Part shown: piece by piece, positions 23,810 through 32,949 of the stretch
How positions within the stretch are numbered: position 1 is the stretch's first letter
Layout: each line of letters opens with the position of its first letter
DNA from: Shewanella livingstonensis
GTDB taxonomy: Bacteria > Pseudomonadota > Gammaproteobacteria > Enterobacterales > Shewanellaceae
DNA length: 64,000 nucleotides
Reading direction: 5' to 3'
Assembly: GCF_003855395.1 (NCBI RefSeq)
Contig: NZ_CP034015.1
Span: 310,001-374,000 of the forward strand
Notes under the pieces: generated by a model
Told to the model about the DNA's origin: nothing
Databases searched by the model: none
What the model saw: only the letters and a program-made list of their open reading frames with translations
Made by a program: the position numbers and the translations under genes

Positions 23810-25669
23810 TTACGTTACGCCTAAAGACTCGCTCTTGATCACTTGCATAATTCGGTCAAGGTGCGAGGTCAATAATGTTCTATCATCGTTAGACAAGTTG
23901 CACTCAGACAAGATGAAGTGACATGTTTTAACCACATTGCGCCAACGTGGATTATCAGGTAATTTTTTTACGTGTAGGTATTTATCTAAAGAGCGTGTTC
24001 TTAGGCGACCAGAGTCGATAGATATCGTCCAAATTTGGCTTCTGTCGGCTAATTCTACTTTATTCGTTTTGGTACTTTTCTCCCAAATACTGATGCAATC
24101 AATCATCGTATTCACTAATAACTCAGCAAATGAAGCCGTTAATTCCGACGGCGACAATGACAAAGTTGCCTGCTGCTGGGTGTCGTCTTGCTCTGTTATA
24201 TCGTCATTAGATAATAAAAATAATTGCTGTTTATGCGACTCGATTATGGTCATTAAATGCTGCTGGGTTTTACGTTTTCTATAAATATAAAAGCTCACAA
24301 TAAAGCCAATTAACAAGCCAATACTGGTAATGCCAAGGATTAAATTAAGTAATTTATCTATTTTTTGGCTCTTCTGCTGACTAGCAATTTGCTCTTCTGC
24401 TAATGCTCGTTGCACGCGTTCATTCTCTATGTCGCTTTGAATGACTGTGATGCTCTCACTGTATTTTTTTTCAAGTAATGCTTCGTGTAACTGTTGATAT
24501 TTCTTTAGATAAACCAGAGATTCGTAAGGGCGGCCGTTGTCATAATATAACTCGCTGGCATAGTGATAAATGTTCATTTTTTGCAATGAGTCTTGTTTGG
24601 TGTCGCTATAGTCCATTGCACTTTCAATAAATTTTATGGCTTGAGTCGCATCTTTTTGATGTGTGGCTATTTGGGCTTTTAAATAGAAAATTACATCATG
24701 AAACGAATGGTCATCGCGGGTTAAATATTCCGATAATGTATCGGCGACATGTAGGGCTGGAGTAAATTCATTGGCATTGATATGGATCGTCGCGACATTA
24801 ATTAGCGCAGACAGCCTGTCGTCACCGACAAGGTTATCGTTGTATGCTTCGATGACCTTATTACTGTAGAAATTTTTCTTATTGAATTCATTGTTTATAT
24901 TATATATTTCAGCAAGGTTTCCGTAGAGATGCGACATATAACCGATAACATGAAGATCTACATTATGAGTGGTGTAGCGTAAGTAATGTTTAAGTGATAG
25001 TTCAAAATAGCGCTGGGAATCTTTAAATTTTTCGAGCTTTTTATAAATCAGACCAAGATTGTTGAGGGTTATCGCAGTATAAAAGTCATTACCTAAGGCC
25101 TCTTTAATCGCTAAACTCTTCTGGTAGTAACTTAATGCTTTGTCATATTGATTCAAATACTGTTCAGTTAGTGCTAAATCGTTATAGCTTTTCGCCAACC
25201 AAATTTCAGACTCTTGGGCTTTAGCAATGCTAAAAGCTTGTTCAAATAAGGTTTTAGCTTCTTGATAGGACTTTCTATAAAGTTTTTCAGCGGCTTTCTT
25301 ACGTAGCCAGAGATATTGAATTTCGACATTTTGAGTAAAAGTAGCGCTATTTTTAACGTCATCAAGCATTTGTTCCGCAACGACTTTATCACCTAACTCT
25401 TGGTTAATATCATATAAGATAAGTTGTAACTTGGCGGCGATGATGGGGTATTTATCAATATCTAATATTTTGAGTTGTTGGCTGCAAAAGCTCAGGCTGG
25501 CTTGAGGAGAAATCTGTTTTATACGGGCTTTGCATTGCTCTAATGCTAAGCTGCTTTGTTGTGTAGTACCTCTATCTCCTTGGGCTGTTAACCTAGCCGC
25601 GGTTGCAGGCATATGCATCGAATAGATCGATACCAATACCAATAGAAAAATAGCTGTAAGTCCCTGCAC
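23810..25669 (-). CDS. TPR-repeat membrane protein with an unassigned C-terminal domain
   Basis: A 619-residue protein with an N-terminal signal or anchor (1-24) and about eight TPR-like helical repeats over residues 80-400. The clearest are AKSYNDLALTEQYLNQYDKALSYYQKSLAI and TAITLNNLGLIYKKLEKFKDSQRYFELSL. A short coiled coil, one membrane helix (LNLILGITSIGLLIGFIVSFYIY, about 440-462) and a cytoplasmic domain of about 120 residues follow (SQIWTISIDSGRLRTRSLDKYL, LPDNPRWRNVVKTCHFILSECN). The layout resembles periplasmic-sensor signalling proteins, but no kinase, GGDEF or DNA-binding motif is seen. The start codon is GTG. Confidence 0.72.
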   Translation of the reverse strand: MQGLTAIFLLVLVSIYSMHMPATAARLTAQGDRGTTQQSSLALEQCKARIKQISPQASLSFCSQQLKILDIDKYPIIAAKLQLILYDINQELGDKVVAEQMLDDVKNSATFTQNVEIQYLWLRKKAAEKLYRKSYQEAKTLFEQAFSIAKAQESEIWLAKSYNDLALTEQYLNQYDKALSYYQKSLAIKEALGNDFYTAITLNNLGLIYKKLEKFKDSQRYFELSLKHYLRYTTHNVDLHVIGYMSHLYGNLAEIYNINNEFNKKNFYSNKVIEAYNDNLVGDDRLSALINVATIHINANEFTPALHVADTLSEYLTRDDHSFHDVIFYLKAQIATHQKDATQAIKFIESAMDYSDTKQDSLQKMNIYHYASELYYDNGRPYESLVYLKKYQQLHEALLEKKYSESITVIQSDIENERVQRALAEEQIASQQKSQKIDKLLNLILGITSIGLLIGFIVSFYIYRKRKTQQHLMTIIESHKQQLFLLSNDDITEQDDTQQQATLSLSPSELTASFAELLVNTMIDCISIWEKSTKTNKVELADRSQIWTISIDSGRLRTRSLDKYLHVKKLPDNPRWRNVVKTCHFILSECNLSNDDRTLLTSHLDRIMQVIKSESLGVT

Positions 25670-25896
25670 TCAACCACCCAGTCCAATTATTAATATCGTT
25701 TAAGTCTTATTACACCGTCAAATAGATGCAATGTCAGTTAACATATTAACAACATAAACCGATAGCCAATGTAAATACAAGAAATAGTCACGATTGACCA
25801 TGTGTAGAGTTAAGTAACAGTTCTAAAATCGAAAGCTGTTTTTTTATTATTTAGTCTTTATACTCCGCTGCTGTTTTGTCTTTATAGAAAGTAAAA

Positions 25897-26229
25897 ATGA
25901 AAAGTTGGATATTGTTAAGTGTAGCCATTTTAACTGAGGTGTTGGCCACTTCAGCGCTTAAAGCCAGTGATGGATTCTCAAAATTAGCACCTTCAATTGT
26001 AGTTATTGTGGGCTATGTATTGTCTTTTTACTTTCTATCTCTGGCATTAAAAGGGATCCCGGTCGGTATTGCTTATGCCACGTGGGCAGGCCTTGGGATT
26101 GTGCTTATTACCTTAATAGCCTGGGTGATGTACGGTCAAAAGTTAGATTTAGGTGCACTGGTGGGCATGGGGTTTATTCTGATTGGTGTGGTGATAATGA
26201 ATTTATTTTCAAATGTGACGCCGCATTAA
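25897..26229 (+). CDS. Small multidrug resistance (SMR) efflux protein, EmrE-like
   Basis: A 110-residue protein with four transmembrane helices. The essential glutamate is in place: Glu14 in [19 protein letters not shown]. Other SMR marks are [28 protein letters not shown], with Tyr and Trp of the substrate pocket, and the [14 protein letters not shown] final helix. EmrE-type proteins exchange protons for cationic drugs as an antiparallel dimer; the substrate here is not known. It is followed by a long symmetrical terminator. Confidence 0.92.
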   Translation: MKSWILLSVAILTEVLATSALKASDGFSKLAPSIVVIVGYVLSFYFLSLALKGIPVGIAYATWAGLGIVLITLIAWVMYGQKLDLGALVGMGFILIGVVIMNLFSNVTPH

Positions 26230-26249
26230 CGAAGAAAGACAGGCCAATC

Positions 26250-26290
26250 AAAAAGGGCTTAACAATGTATGTCATTGTTAAGCCCTTTTT
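26250..26290. terminator. Bidirectional terminator between the SMR and yqhD genes
   Basis: An 18-base perfect stem: aaaaagggcttaacaatg (26250-26267), loop tatgt, and its complement (26273-26290). A-run and T-run on the two sides let it serve both convergent genes. Confidence 0.93.
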
Positions 26291-26339
26291 AGTTGAGGTT
26301 AAGTCGAAGCAACCAAATGTTGCTTCGATTACAAGCTCA

Positions 26340-27503
26340 TTACCACGCCATGTCTAAAATCTTACGGCTGGTGGCCAAATCTACTTTGCCGCTTTCAGAC
26401 AGTGCTGTCATGCCGTGTGCTTCTAATGCATCGACGACTTGAGAGAGTTGCTCTTGAGTGACACCATGATCGCGTAAACGCACTGGTAAACCGACTTGTT
26501 TGAAGAAGGCCTCAGTTTTGTCGATGGCTTGCTCTACTCGGCTAACTTCATCACCTTCAGTGATATCCCAAACACGTGCTGCGTATTGCACTAATTTAGC
26601 GTGTTTTTGTTCTTTCAACACACGCCATAGTGATGGCAATACGACTGCTAATGTTTGTGCATGGTCTATATGGAAAAGTGCGGTTAGCTCATGGCCAATC
26701 ATGTGAGTAGACCAATCTAATGGAACGCCTGTGCCTATCATGCCATTTAAGGCCGATGTAGCACTCCACATTAAGTTTGCGCGAGCATCATAGTTTGTTG
26801 GCTCTTCAACAGTGATAGGGCCAATTTCAATGAGAGTTCGCAAAATACCTTCTGCCATACGGTCTTGCACGCGGGCATCAACTGGGTAAGTCGCATATTG
26901 CTCAAGTACATGTACAAATGCATCAACAACACCATTTGCGACTTGGATTTTTGGTAAGCTGAAAGTGAGTTCAGGATCCAGCATGGCAAATGTTGGGTAG
27001 GCACATGGGTGGTTTACTGGGAACTTGCCACCTTGATAACTGACGACAGCAAAGGCATTCATTTCTGAACCCGTAGCAGGCAGGGTAGCAATAACACCAA
27101 GAGGAATAACCTTATCATTTGCTACTGGCACAGGCGTAAAACCGTGATGCAGCAATGTAGTGGTATCGCCATCAAACTGAGTTGCAAGGGCAATAAATTT
27201 GGTGCCGTCCATCACTGAACCACCACCAACAGCGAGTAAAAAGTCGATGTTTTCTTTACGAGCAACTTCAACTGCTTTAACAAGAGTGTCGTACTTAGGG
27301 TTCGCTTCAATACCGCCAAATTCAAATACTGTGCGGTTACCTAATGCGGCTTTAACTTTATCTAGTGTGCCAAAACGTTGTACGCTGCCGCCACCGTAAG
27401 TGATTAATACTCGAGCATTGGCTGGGACAAGTTGGTCTAACTCTGCGATACGGTCTTTACCGAAAACAACATGAGTAGGGTTACGATAATCAAAATTAAG
27501 CAT
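26340..27503 (-). CDS. yqhD: NADPH-dependent iron-containing alcohol/aldehyde dehydrogenase YqhD
   Basis: A 387-residue group III metal alcohol dehydrogenase, the same length as E. coli YqhD. It reduces short-chain and lipid-derived aldehydes with NADPH. Visible motifs are the cofactor loop YGGGSVQRFG, GGGSVMDGTKFIAL, the metal-site residues in GVVDAFVHVLEQY (Asp, His), and GHELTALFHIDHAQTLA with two more histidines. It is divergent from a YqhC-type regulator, the same arrangement as in enterobacteria, suggesting induction by reactive aldehydes. Confidence 0.94.
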   Translation of the reverse strand: MLNFDYRNPTHVVFGKDRIAELDQLVPANARVLITYGGGSVQRFGTLDKVKAALGNRTVFEFGGIEANPKYDTLVKAVEVARKENIDFLLAVGGGSVMDGTKFIALATQFDGDTTTLLHHGFTPVPVANDKVIPLGVIATLPATGSEMNAFAVVSYQGGKFPVNHPCAYPTFAMLDPELTFSLPKIQVANGVVDAFVHVLEQYATYPVDARVQDRMAEGILRTLIEIGPITVEEPTNYDARANLMWSATSALNGMIGTGVPLDWSTHMIGHELTALFHIDHAQTLAVVLPSLWRVLKEQKHAKLVQYAARVWDITEGDEVSRVEQAIDKTEAFFKQVGLPVRLRDHGVTQEQLSQVVDALEAHGMTALSESGKVDLATSRKILDMAW

Positions 27504-27592
27504 AATGGGCGCCTTTTGGTCTAGCGATAATACAAATAGTTGGCTGATTGTTTATTTATACATAAGTCATCCCTATACAGGTTTTTTTATGC

Positions 27593-27618
27593 ACCACAGC
27601 AACAATAAATCATGTGGT
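27593..27618. promoter_or_regulatory. Inverted repeat in the yqhD-yqhC intergenic region
   Basis: ACCACA (27593-27598) and TGTGGT (27613-27618) form an inverted repeat with a 14-base centre, between the two divergent genes. It is a possible operator for the AraC-type regulator. The repeat is short, so chance is a real alternative. Confidence 0.3.
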
Positions 27619-27776
27619 TATGATAATCCTTTTCGTCAAAATAAACATACACAGAACTATCGTGTTCATGCCTATTCCTATCTATATCGTAATTATATGA
27701 CTGTTTATTGATTATTTTAATGCCTTTTACTGCTTTTTTGGTAGTATCGATGCAGTGGTTTTTTAAGGGGGAAGGT

Positions 27777-28646
27777 ATGAATGAGATAGCAACATTAATG
27801 GCACAGCTTGCACCAAAAGAAGGGGTTAATAATACTCATTTGGCTGGGGTACGTATGTTTCGTGGCTCTCAGTATGCTTCTCGAGGGCCATTATGCTATT
27901 CCCAGGGGGTACTGATTGTTGGTCAGGGTAAAAAGCGCGTGTATATAGAGGACCAAACCTTTGATTACGACCGCCAGCGCTCATTAGTGATGACAGTGCC
28001 ATTACCCGTAGAGTGTGAAACGTTTGCTAGTATTGAAGAGCCGGTATTAGTGTTGATGGTTGATATTGATTTAGTGCAACTTAATTATATTATTCGGTTG
28101 ATGGACGAGCATCATCAGATCCCTAAAGATTTAAATGAATCGCGCCAGAGTGGTTTTTTTGTAGCAGACAACACTGAAGATATGGACTGTAGCGTCATTA
28201 GGTTATTGCAGGCATTGCAGTCGCCGTTAGAAGCCAAAGTGATGGGTGAAGCGTTAGTGCTTGAGTTGCTATATCGCCTATTGGATTCGCCTAATGCAGC
28301 ACCGCTTTATGCCTTGTCGTTAAGTCATACCCGCTTATCGAGGGTAGAAAAAGCCCTTAACTACATTCATAAGCATTATGGTGAGTCGGTTGAAGTCGAC
28401 ACATTAGCAAGCTTGGTTAATATGAGTCCGTCGGCATTCCATCGTAGTTTTAAAGAAGTGACCGCTTCTTCACCGATACAATATTTAAAGAAGATCCGCC
28501 TCAATAAAGCCAAAGCGTTACTGCAACTGAAAAAGCTCAAGGTAAAAGAGGTGTCGACACAGGTTGGCTATGAAAGTACTGCTCAGTTTAGTCGTGAGTT
28601 TAAACGTTACTTTGATCAAAGCCCTGGCGAGTGTGCTAGGTTATAA
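27777..28646 (+). CDS. yqhC: AraC-family transcriptional regulator, YqhC-like
   Basis: A 289-residue regulator. The N-terminal effector domain (about 1-180) starts MNEIATLMAQLAPKEG and has the AraC_N pattern RGPLCYSQGVLIVGQGKKRVY. The C-terminal AraC/XylS DNA-binding domain has two helix-turn-helix units: VDTLASLVNMSPSAFHRSFKEVTASSPIQYLK (in two parts) and VKEVSTQVGYESTAQFSREFKRYFDQSPGE. The ATG at 27777 follows AAGGGGGAAGG; an ORF start further up lacks support. By position and domain it should activate yqhD. Confidence 0.88.
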   Translation: MNEIATLMAQLAPKEGVNNTHLAGVRMFRGSQYASRGPLCYSQGVLIVGQGKKRVYIEDQTFDYDRQRSLVMTVPLPVECETFASIEEPVLVLMVDIDLVQLNYIIRLMDEHHQIPKDLNESRQSGFFVADNTEDMDCSVIRLLQALQSPLEAKVMGEALVLELLYRLLDSPNAAPLYALSLSHTRLSRVEKALNYIHKHYGESVEVDTLASLVNMSPSAFHRSFKEVTASSPIQYLKKIRLNKAKALLQLKKLKVKEVSTQVGYESTAQFSREFKRYFDQSPGECARL

Positions 28647-28707
28647 TACTGTTTAATTTCAATAAGGTGCTATGTAAGTGCCTTCTATATTGGGTTAAGG
28701 CTACCTT

Positions 28708-29031
28708 ATGACAGCAGTACCTATGCAAATGACCTTTTTTGAGTTTTTAACGCCGTTAGTTGCATCTGGGCAAAAGACGATTACTATTCGTGATGCCAGC
28801 GAGAGCCATTACCAACCTGGTAGCCAAGTAGAGGTGTTTACCCTCGAAGGCCATAGCAAGGTATGCGATATCATTATTTTGGCAGTCGAACCTTTAAAGT
28901 TCGATGATATTAATGAGTTTCATGCCACTCAAGAAAGCTTGCCATTAGCTGAGTTAAAGCAGCTTATTCTGAAGGTCTATCCTAATAAATCTCACTTATT
29001 TATGATTTCGTTCAAATTAATGGCCGCTTAA
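28708..29031 (+). CDS. yqfB: N(4)-acetylcytidine amidohydrolase YqfB (ASCH domain)
   Basis: A 107-residue ASCH-domain protein. The family pattern is FFEFLTPLVASGQKTITIRDASESHYQPGSQVEVF (in two parts), with the conserved Thr-Lys-Thr-Ile-Arg surface, then VEPLKFDDIN and LILKVYPNKSHLFMISF. E. coli YqfB hydrolyses N4-acetylcytidine to cytidine and acetate. It lies downstream of yqhC in the same direction, 61 bases apart. The last codons form part of the terminator stem. Confidence 0.9.
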   Translation: MTAVPMQMTFFEFLTPLVASGQKTITIRDASESHYQPGSQVEVFTLEGHSKVCDIIILAVEPLKFDDINEFHATQESLPLAELKQLILKVYPNKSHLFMISFKLMAA

Positions 29032-29042
29032 GGCCATTTTTA
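29019..29042 (+). terminator. Terminator overlapping the yqfB stop
   Basis: aatggcc (29019-29025), loop gcttaa containing the stop codon, ggccatt (29032-29038), then Ts. The left arm is coding sequence. Confidence 0.75.
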
Positions 29043-29360
29043 ACAACAGAACTTCCGCTAAGATCCCTCAGCTTTATTACTATGTGCATCTAATCTGAAT
29101 GGCGGGTACCGTTTGTTGTACTTTACTGCTTTTATTACCATCACCTTATTCATGCATTAATGACTTAACAGCAATATCTAAAACATGATCTGCTTAACAA
29201 ATGGGTAGCAATAACCATGTTAGTTTGCATATCTATTAGCTACTTCACATTTTGGCTATCTCTAAAGTGATATTTTGATTTCCTGCTTACGCTATGGGTC
29301 TTATCTAGCGCTTTTTATCAATGGTTTTGCTCTCAGGGCTTCATTCAATTAGGATTTTTT
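29043..29360. other. Intergenic region before the radical SAM gene
   Basis: About 320 bases after the yqfB terminator. It should contain the promoter of the HemN-like gene, but I see no confident -10/-35 pair, operator or small gene. Confidence 0.4.
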
Positions 29361-30698
29361 ATGTCTCCAATTATTCAATCAGCCAGCCAGGAGTTGATTA
29401 AACCTTATCAGTCTAATATCACTGTACCCAATTGGATGATCAGCTCTATGGAGCGGGTGATGCAGTTTTATGTTGATAAAAATTTACGCCTAGACACTAT
29501 TTCTACTGACCGTATGCCTAAGCCCGTCGAGGGCAAAAAATACATGTTGTACGCGCACATTCCGTTTTGCCATACCTTGTGCTCGTTTTGTACTTTTCAC
29601 CGATTTTTATTTCGCGAAGACAAGGCGCGTGAATACTTTGTTGCGCTGCGTAAAGAAATGCAAATGGCCAAAGATTTAGGCTATGAGTTTGAGTCTATGT
29701 ATATTGGCGGCGGCACCACAACAGTACTTGAAGATGAATTGGCTCGTACAATTGAACATGCAAAAAATCTGTTTCCAGGGATTAAAGAAGTCTCTTGTGA
29801 ATCGGATCCGCAGCATTTAGCTAATCCTGAATTTAAACAATTAAAAGGCCTAGTAGACAGAATGTCTATTGGGGTGCAAAGCTTTGACGATGGCATTTTA
29901 AAAATGACCGATCGCTTAGATAAGTTTGGTTCTGGCCAGCAAACCTTTGACCGCATTATGGCGGCAAAAGAATTATTTCCGATAATTAACGTCGATTTGA
30001 TTTTTGGTTTTCGTGGTCAAACTGATGAGATTATCCAGTCTGATCTTGAAATGGCGTCTAAACTTGACCCACGCCAAATTACTACTTATCCGTTAATGAT
30101 TACTCATCAAACCCGCAAGAGTGTCAAAAATCAATTAGCTGCTCCTCATGGGGATATGGTTAATCAGTACCGTCAGATTTTAAATCGCTTAACGGGGCAA
30201 TATACTCAACTATCAGCCTGGGCATTTGGTAAAACCAATGATGAAGGTTTTGATGAGTATGTTATTGATTATGATGAATACCTTGGTGTCGGTTCTGGTT
30301 CATTTAGTTTTTTGAATGACACTTTATATGTGAATACATTTTCGCTGAAAAAATATCAGCAACGTATTGCTGAAGGCCGCATGGCAGTTGAGCAACAGAA
30401 AAAATATCAGTTAAAAGAAGTGATGCAATATCGCTTTTTACTGGGTATGTTTTCTGGGCGTTTATCGCGTAAATATTTTCGCGACACATTTAATGTTAAT
30501 TTAGACACCGCATTGTTTAAAGAGATGGCTTCAATGAAAGCAATGGGGGCACTTAAAAATGACCCTATTAACCCCGATGAATTAATAGTGACCGATAATG
30601 GCAAAATGCTGGGGCTATTGATGATGAAGGAGTTTTACTCTGGTATGGACAATGTGCGCGCCCAACTGCGCCAACCACTTGCGGAAGCGGATATGTAA
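29361..30698 (+). CDS. HemN-like radical SAM protein (coproporphyrinogen III oxidase family)
   Basis: A 445-residue radical SAM enzyme. The cluster motif is C-x3-C-x2-C at Cys70, Cys74 and Cys77 (PFCHTLCSFCTFHRF), where HemN has PFCxxxCxxCxF. SAM-binding GGGT follows (YIGGGTTTVLE), then the RMSIGVQSFDD and VDLIFGFRGQT blocks shared with HemN and HemW. A C-terminal domain of about 130 residues is present. It differs from classic HemN at the N-terminus. Candidate roles are anaerobic haem synthesis, haem breakdown (HutW-like) or haem delivery (HemW-like); the sequence alone does not decide. Confidence 0.8.
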   Translation: MSPIIQSASQELIKPYQSNITVPNWMISSMERVMQFYVDKNLRLDTISTDRMPKPVEGKKYMLYAHIPFCHTLCSFCTFHRFLFREDKAREYFVALRKEMQMAKDLGYEFESMYIGGGTTTVLEDELARTIEHAKNLFPGIKEVSCESDPQHLANPEFKQLKGLVDRMSIGVQSFDDGILKMTDRLDKFGSGQQTFDRIMAAKELFPIINVDLIFGFRGQTDEIIQSDLEMASKLDPRQITTYPLMITHQTRKSVKNQLAAPHGDMVNQYRQILNRLTGQYTQLSAWAFGKTNDEGFDEYVIDYDEYLGVGSGSFSFLNDTLYVNTFSLKKYQQRIAEGRMAVEQQKKYQLKEVMQYRFLLGMFSGRLSRKYFRDTFNVNLDTALFKEMASMKAMGALKNDPINPDELIVTDNGKMLGLLMMKEFYSGMDNVRAQLRQPLAEADM

Positions 30699-30716
30699 TC
30701 TTACGTTAAGGCAACC

Positions 30717-30746
30717 AAAGGCCGTGTTAATCACGGCCTTTTTGTT
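30717..30746 (+). terminator. Terminator after the HemN-like gene
   Basis: aaaggccgtg (30717-30726), loop ttaat, cacggccttt (30732-30741), then Ts. Confidence 0.9.
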
Positions 30747-30789
30747 ATACTGATGGTTCTTTTTAACGACGCTTTTTTAGGTGAGTTAC

Positions 30790-31635
30790 ATGGCCAATAT
30801 TCTTTTGCTTGCCAATATCAATTGTGATCGCATTCTAATGCTTGATAAACCTTTGCAAACTGGTGGTCGATTTCATTATCAAGACGGCGGCTTACGTTTA
30901 GGTGGTGGCGGCGCAAATACCGGTTTAGGTTTAGTATGGGCTCAGCACAATGTCTCATTGGTGAGTGAAGTTGGTAGTGATGACATCGGAGATTGGATTT
31001 TAGCTAAGGCGAGTACTTTGGGGCTCGATTGTCGTTTAGTGCATCGTTTTAATGGTAATACCTGTGAAATGTTACTGGTAATGACCCCCGATGGTGAACG
31101 GACCATTATTCGACCTCAGCGACCTATTTTTGAACTTCCTGCACCACCTGATTGGCAACACTGGGATGCCTTTTATCTTAACTCTTCAGCAAAAGGTGCT
31201 GGCGCTTGGGCTGCCAATGCTATTGCGTCTAATCCTAACTGCAAAGTGATATCTCAATTAGCCAAGGATGAGCGTCACCGTCCTTGTCATGTATTAATTG
31301 CCTCGATTACCGATATGCAAGGTCGTTGCAACCAAGACCCATGGTTGTTTGCTCATTCAATTGCGGGCGATGCATTAGCATACTTTATTGTGACTGATGG
31401 TGACAAAGGCGCAATAGTATACAATGCTGACGGCGAACAACATGTTCCCGCTGTGATTGCCAAAGTCGTTGACACCACTGGCGCCGGTGATGCTTATGCC
31501 GCTGGAGTTATTCATGGTTTATGTCAGTTGATGTCAATTACAGATGCGATGCATGAAGGCGCGTTGTGGGCATCGTTTGCTGTTGCGACAAAAAGCTCAA
31601 TTCCTGGCGAGGCATTAAAACAGTATCTAGCTTAA
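30790..31635 (+). CDS. PfkB-family carbohydrate kinase
   Basis: A 281-residue ribokinase-like sugar or nucleoside kinase. N-terminal blocks are ILLLANINCDRILML and the Gly-rich GGLRLGGGGANTGLGLVWAQ with the substrate-binding region. The C-terminal PfkB signature DTTGAGDAYAAGVIHGL holds the catalytic Asp. The middle has the VTDGDKGAIVY strand. The protein is shorter than ribokinase (about 309), and the substrate is unknown. The ATG at 30790 is chosen because AGGTGAG precedes it; the GTG at 30781 lies inside that site. Confidence 0.85.
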   Translation: MANILLLANINCDRILMLDKPLQTGGRFHYQDGGLRLGGGGANTGLGLVWAQHNVSLVSEVGSDDIGDWILAKASTLGLDCRLVHRFNGNTCEMLLVMTPDGERTIIRPQRPIFELPAPPDWQHWDAFYLNSSAKGAGAWAANAIASNPNCKVISQLAKDERHRPCHVLIASITDMQGRCNQDPWLFAHSIAGDALAYFIVTDGDKGAIVYNADGEQHVPAVIAKVVDTTGAGDAYAAGVIHGLCQLMSITDAMHEGALWASFAVATKSSIPGEALKQYLA

Positions 31636-31868
31636 TTTCAAATTGAGTAAAAAATCGGGCCAATCAGTGAAGTAGGATATTCCCCTATGTTATAAGCGAA
31701 TATTATCCTGAACCCAAGTGGATCTTATGAATGCAGTGCATTGTTAACTCTATTTAGATATAACTGAAATAGTCGCCGTTTGTCATTGTAGTGTCATTGT
31801 TTGCCTTTATGATGAGCCCGTCTAAACAACTTTTATAGTGTTGAATAGTTCAGACCGTTCATAGCTAT

Positions 31869-31876
31869 TATTTTTT
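31869..31876 (+). repeat. Left 8-bp target site duplication of the IS1595 element
   Basis: TATTTTTT directly abuts the left terminal inverted repeat. The same eight bases abut the right end at 32917-32924. Confidence 0.85.
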
Positions 31877-32916
31877 GGCTATGTTCCATAATACTGTTGT
31901 CTACCGTAAGCGGACAACAGTATTTGCCGTTTATCTAGCTTTGCGCTGCTTTCCTTAAACCAAGCGAGATAATTCGATAAATATTTTGTAGCTACTCCCT
32001 TCATACTTCCGTTTACCCAGGCTTTAAAATTCGCTATTGCACCATTGACAGTCTGAATGTGATAAATATTATCCATCACTCTGATTTTCCCATTTATCAA
32101 TCGCTTATGGTCACAGTGCTTTAGTTTGGCTATCTTCACATATGCCCATGCACCATCGCTGCAAAGCACTGAATTTTCTTCAATGTTTTCAGTAAGATTA
32201 ATGGATATTTCTGAAGACGTATCAGCAGATAAAATTGGCGCTATCATGTGTTTACTGCGGTCAATGGAAAGAAGCACCGCAACTTGGCCTTCTTTAGTAC
32301 GTTTATCAATATCACCACCGCGCTTTCTGGCTTTTTGACCTGAACCGAGTGTTTTATTACCTTTTTCAGAATAGGCAAGAAAGAATTCATCAACCTCGAT
32401 AATGCCCGATAGTTTGTCATCATTTTTCCCTGCCTGAGCCTGAAGAAATCGATGTCGCCATAAAAAGGCTGTTTTAAGATTAATACCACAGACTCTAGCC
32501 GCCTGCCTCAGCGTTAACCGCAACGCCATACAGTGGGCATACTCGACCCAAATGCAGCTCTTATGCAGCCTAGCTAGCGGGGTATTAGTCTTGTTGTTAA
32601 ACGTTTTACTGCAGCTATTGCAGCGATATCGTTGTACTCCACCTGCTTTCCCCCACTTTTTGAACTGGCTTGAATCGCAGTGTGGACACTGCGATTTTGA
32701 ATCAAAAAGTGGTTGGAACAGCTCATCTATAGGGATTTCGGTATCTAATGCTTGAATTGACTGGTGAACTACCTCTCTCTGAGCTGGAGTCATAGAGATA
32801 AGTGCTTTTGTTATCTGGTTAAGTTTACTCACAAATAATTTTGCTTTCATTTACTTTACCCTCAATCAGTTAGCTTCACTCATTAAGTATAGACAACATT
32901 TACCTACAACAGCGCC
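31877..32916 (-). mobile_element. Complete IS1595-family insertion sequence, 1,040 bp
   Basis: The ends are imperfect terminal inverted repeats. The left reads GGCTATGTTCC and, 18 bases in, TGTTGTCTA; the right, read inward, is GGCGCTGTTGT and then TGTTGTCTA at the same distance. The element is flanked by identical 8-bp TATTTTTT duplications; an 8-bp duplication is characteristic of IS1595 transposition. One intact transposase gene fills nearly the whole element, and its TAG stop (31879-31881) lies inside the left inverted repeat. It sits in the non-coding gap between the PfkB and MOSC genes and breaks neither. Confidence 0.92.
31879..32850 (-). CDS. IS1595-family transposase (ISXO2-like)
   Basis: A 323-residue transposase. 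An N-terminal zinc ribbon (CPHCDSSQFKKWGK ... YRCNSCSKTF, about 55-85) and a helix-turn-helix-like part (LRQAARVCGINLKTAFLWRHRFL) precede the ISXO2 catalytic domain: GIIEVDEFFLAYSEKG with the first Asp, VLCSDGAWAY with the second, and IYHIQTVNGAIANFKAWV with the third active-site region. It ends GVATKYLSNYLAWF. No frameshift or internal stop is present, so it looks functional. Confidence 0.95.
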   Translation of the reverse strand: MKAKLFVSKLNQITKALISMTPAQREVVHQSIQALDTEIPIDELFQPLFDSKSQCPHCDSSQFKKWGKAGGVQRYRCNSCSKTFNNKTNTPLARLHKSCIWVEYAHCMALRLTLRQAARVCGINLKTAFLWRHRFLQAQAGKNDDKLSGIIEVDEFFLAYSEKGNKTLGSGQKARKRGGDIDKRTKEGQVAVLLSIDRSKHMIAPILSADTSSEISINLTENIEENSVLCSDGAWAYVKIAKLKHCDHKRLINGKIRVMDNIYHIQTVNGAIANFKAWVNGSMKGVATKYLSNYLAWFKESSAKLDKRQILLSAYGRQQYYGT

Positions 32917-32924
32917 TATTTTTT
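32917..32924 (+). repeat. Right 8-bp target site duplication of the IS1595 element
   Basis: TATTTTTT immediately after the right inverted repeat, matching 31869-31876. Confidence 0.85.
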
Positions 32925-32949
32925 ATGTATTATCTTCTATGTTATTTAT

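Noticed and set aside
31636..31868. Left part of the insertion sequence extending to the PfkB gene, and a CTATGTTAT repeat pair at 31685 and 32937
   Set aside because: The inverted-repeat match and the 8-bp TATTTTTT duplication place the left end at 31877; the CTATGTTAT pair is not bounded by inverted repeats.
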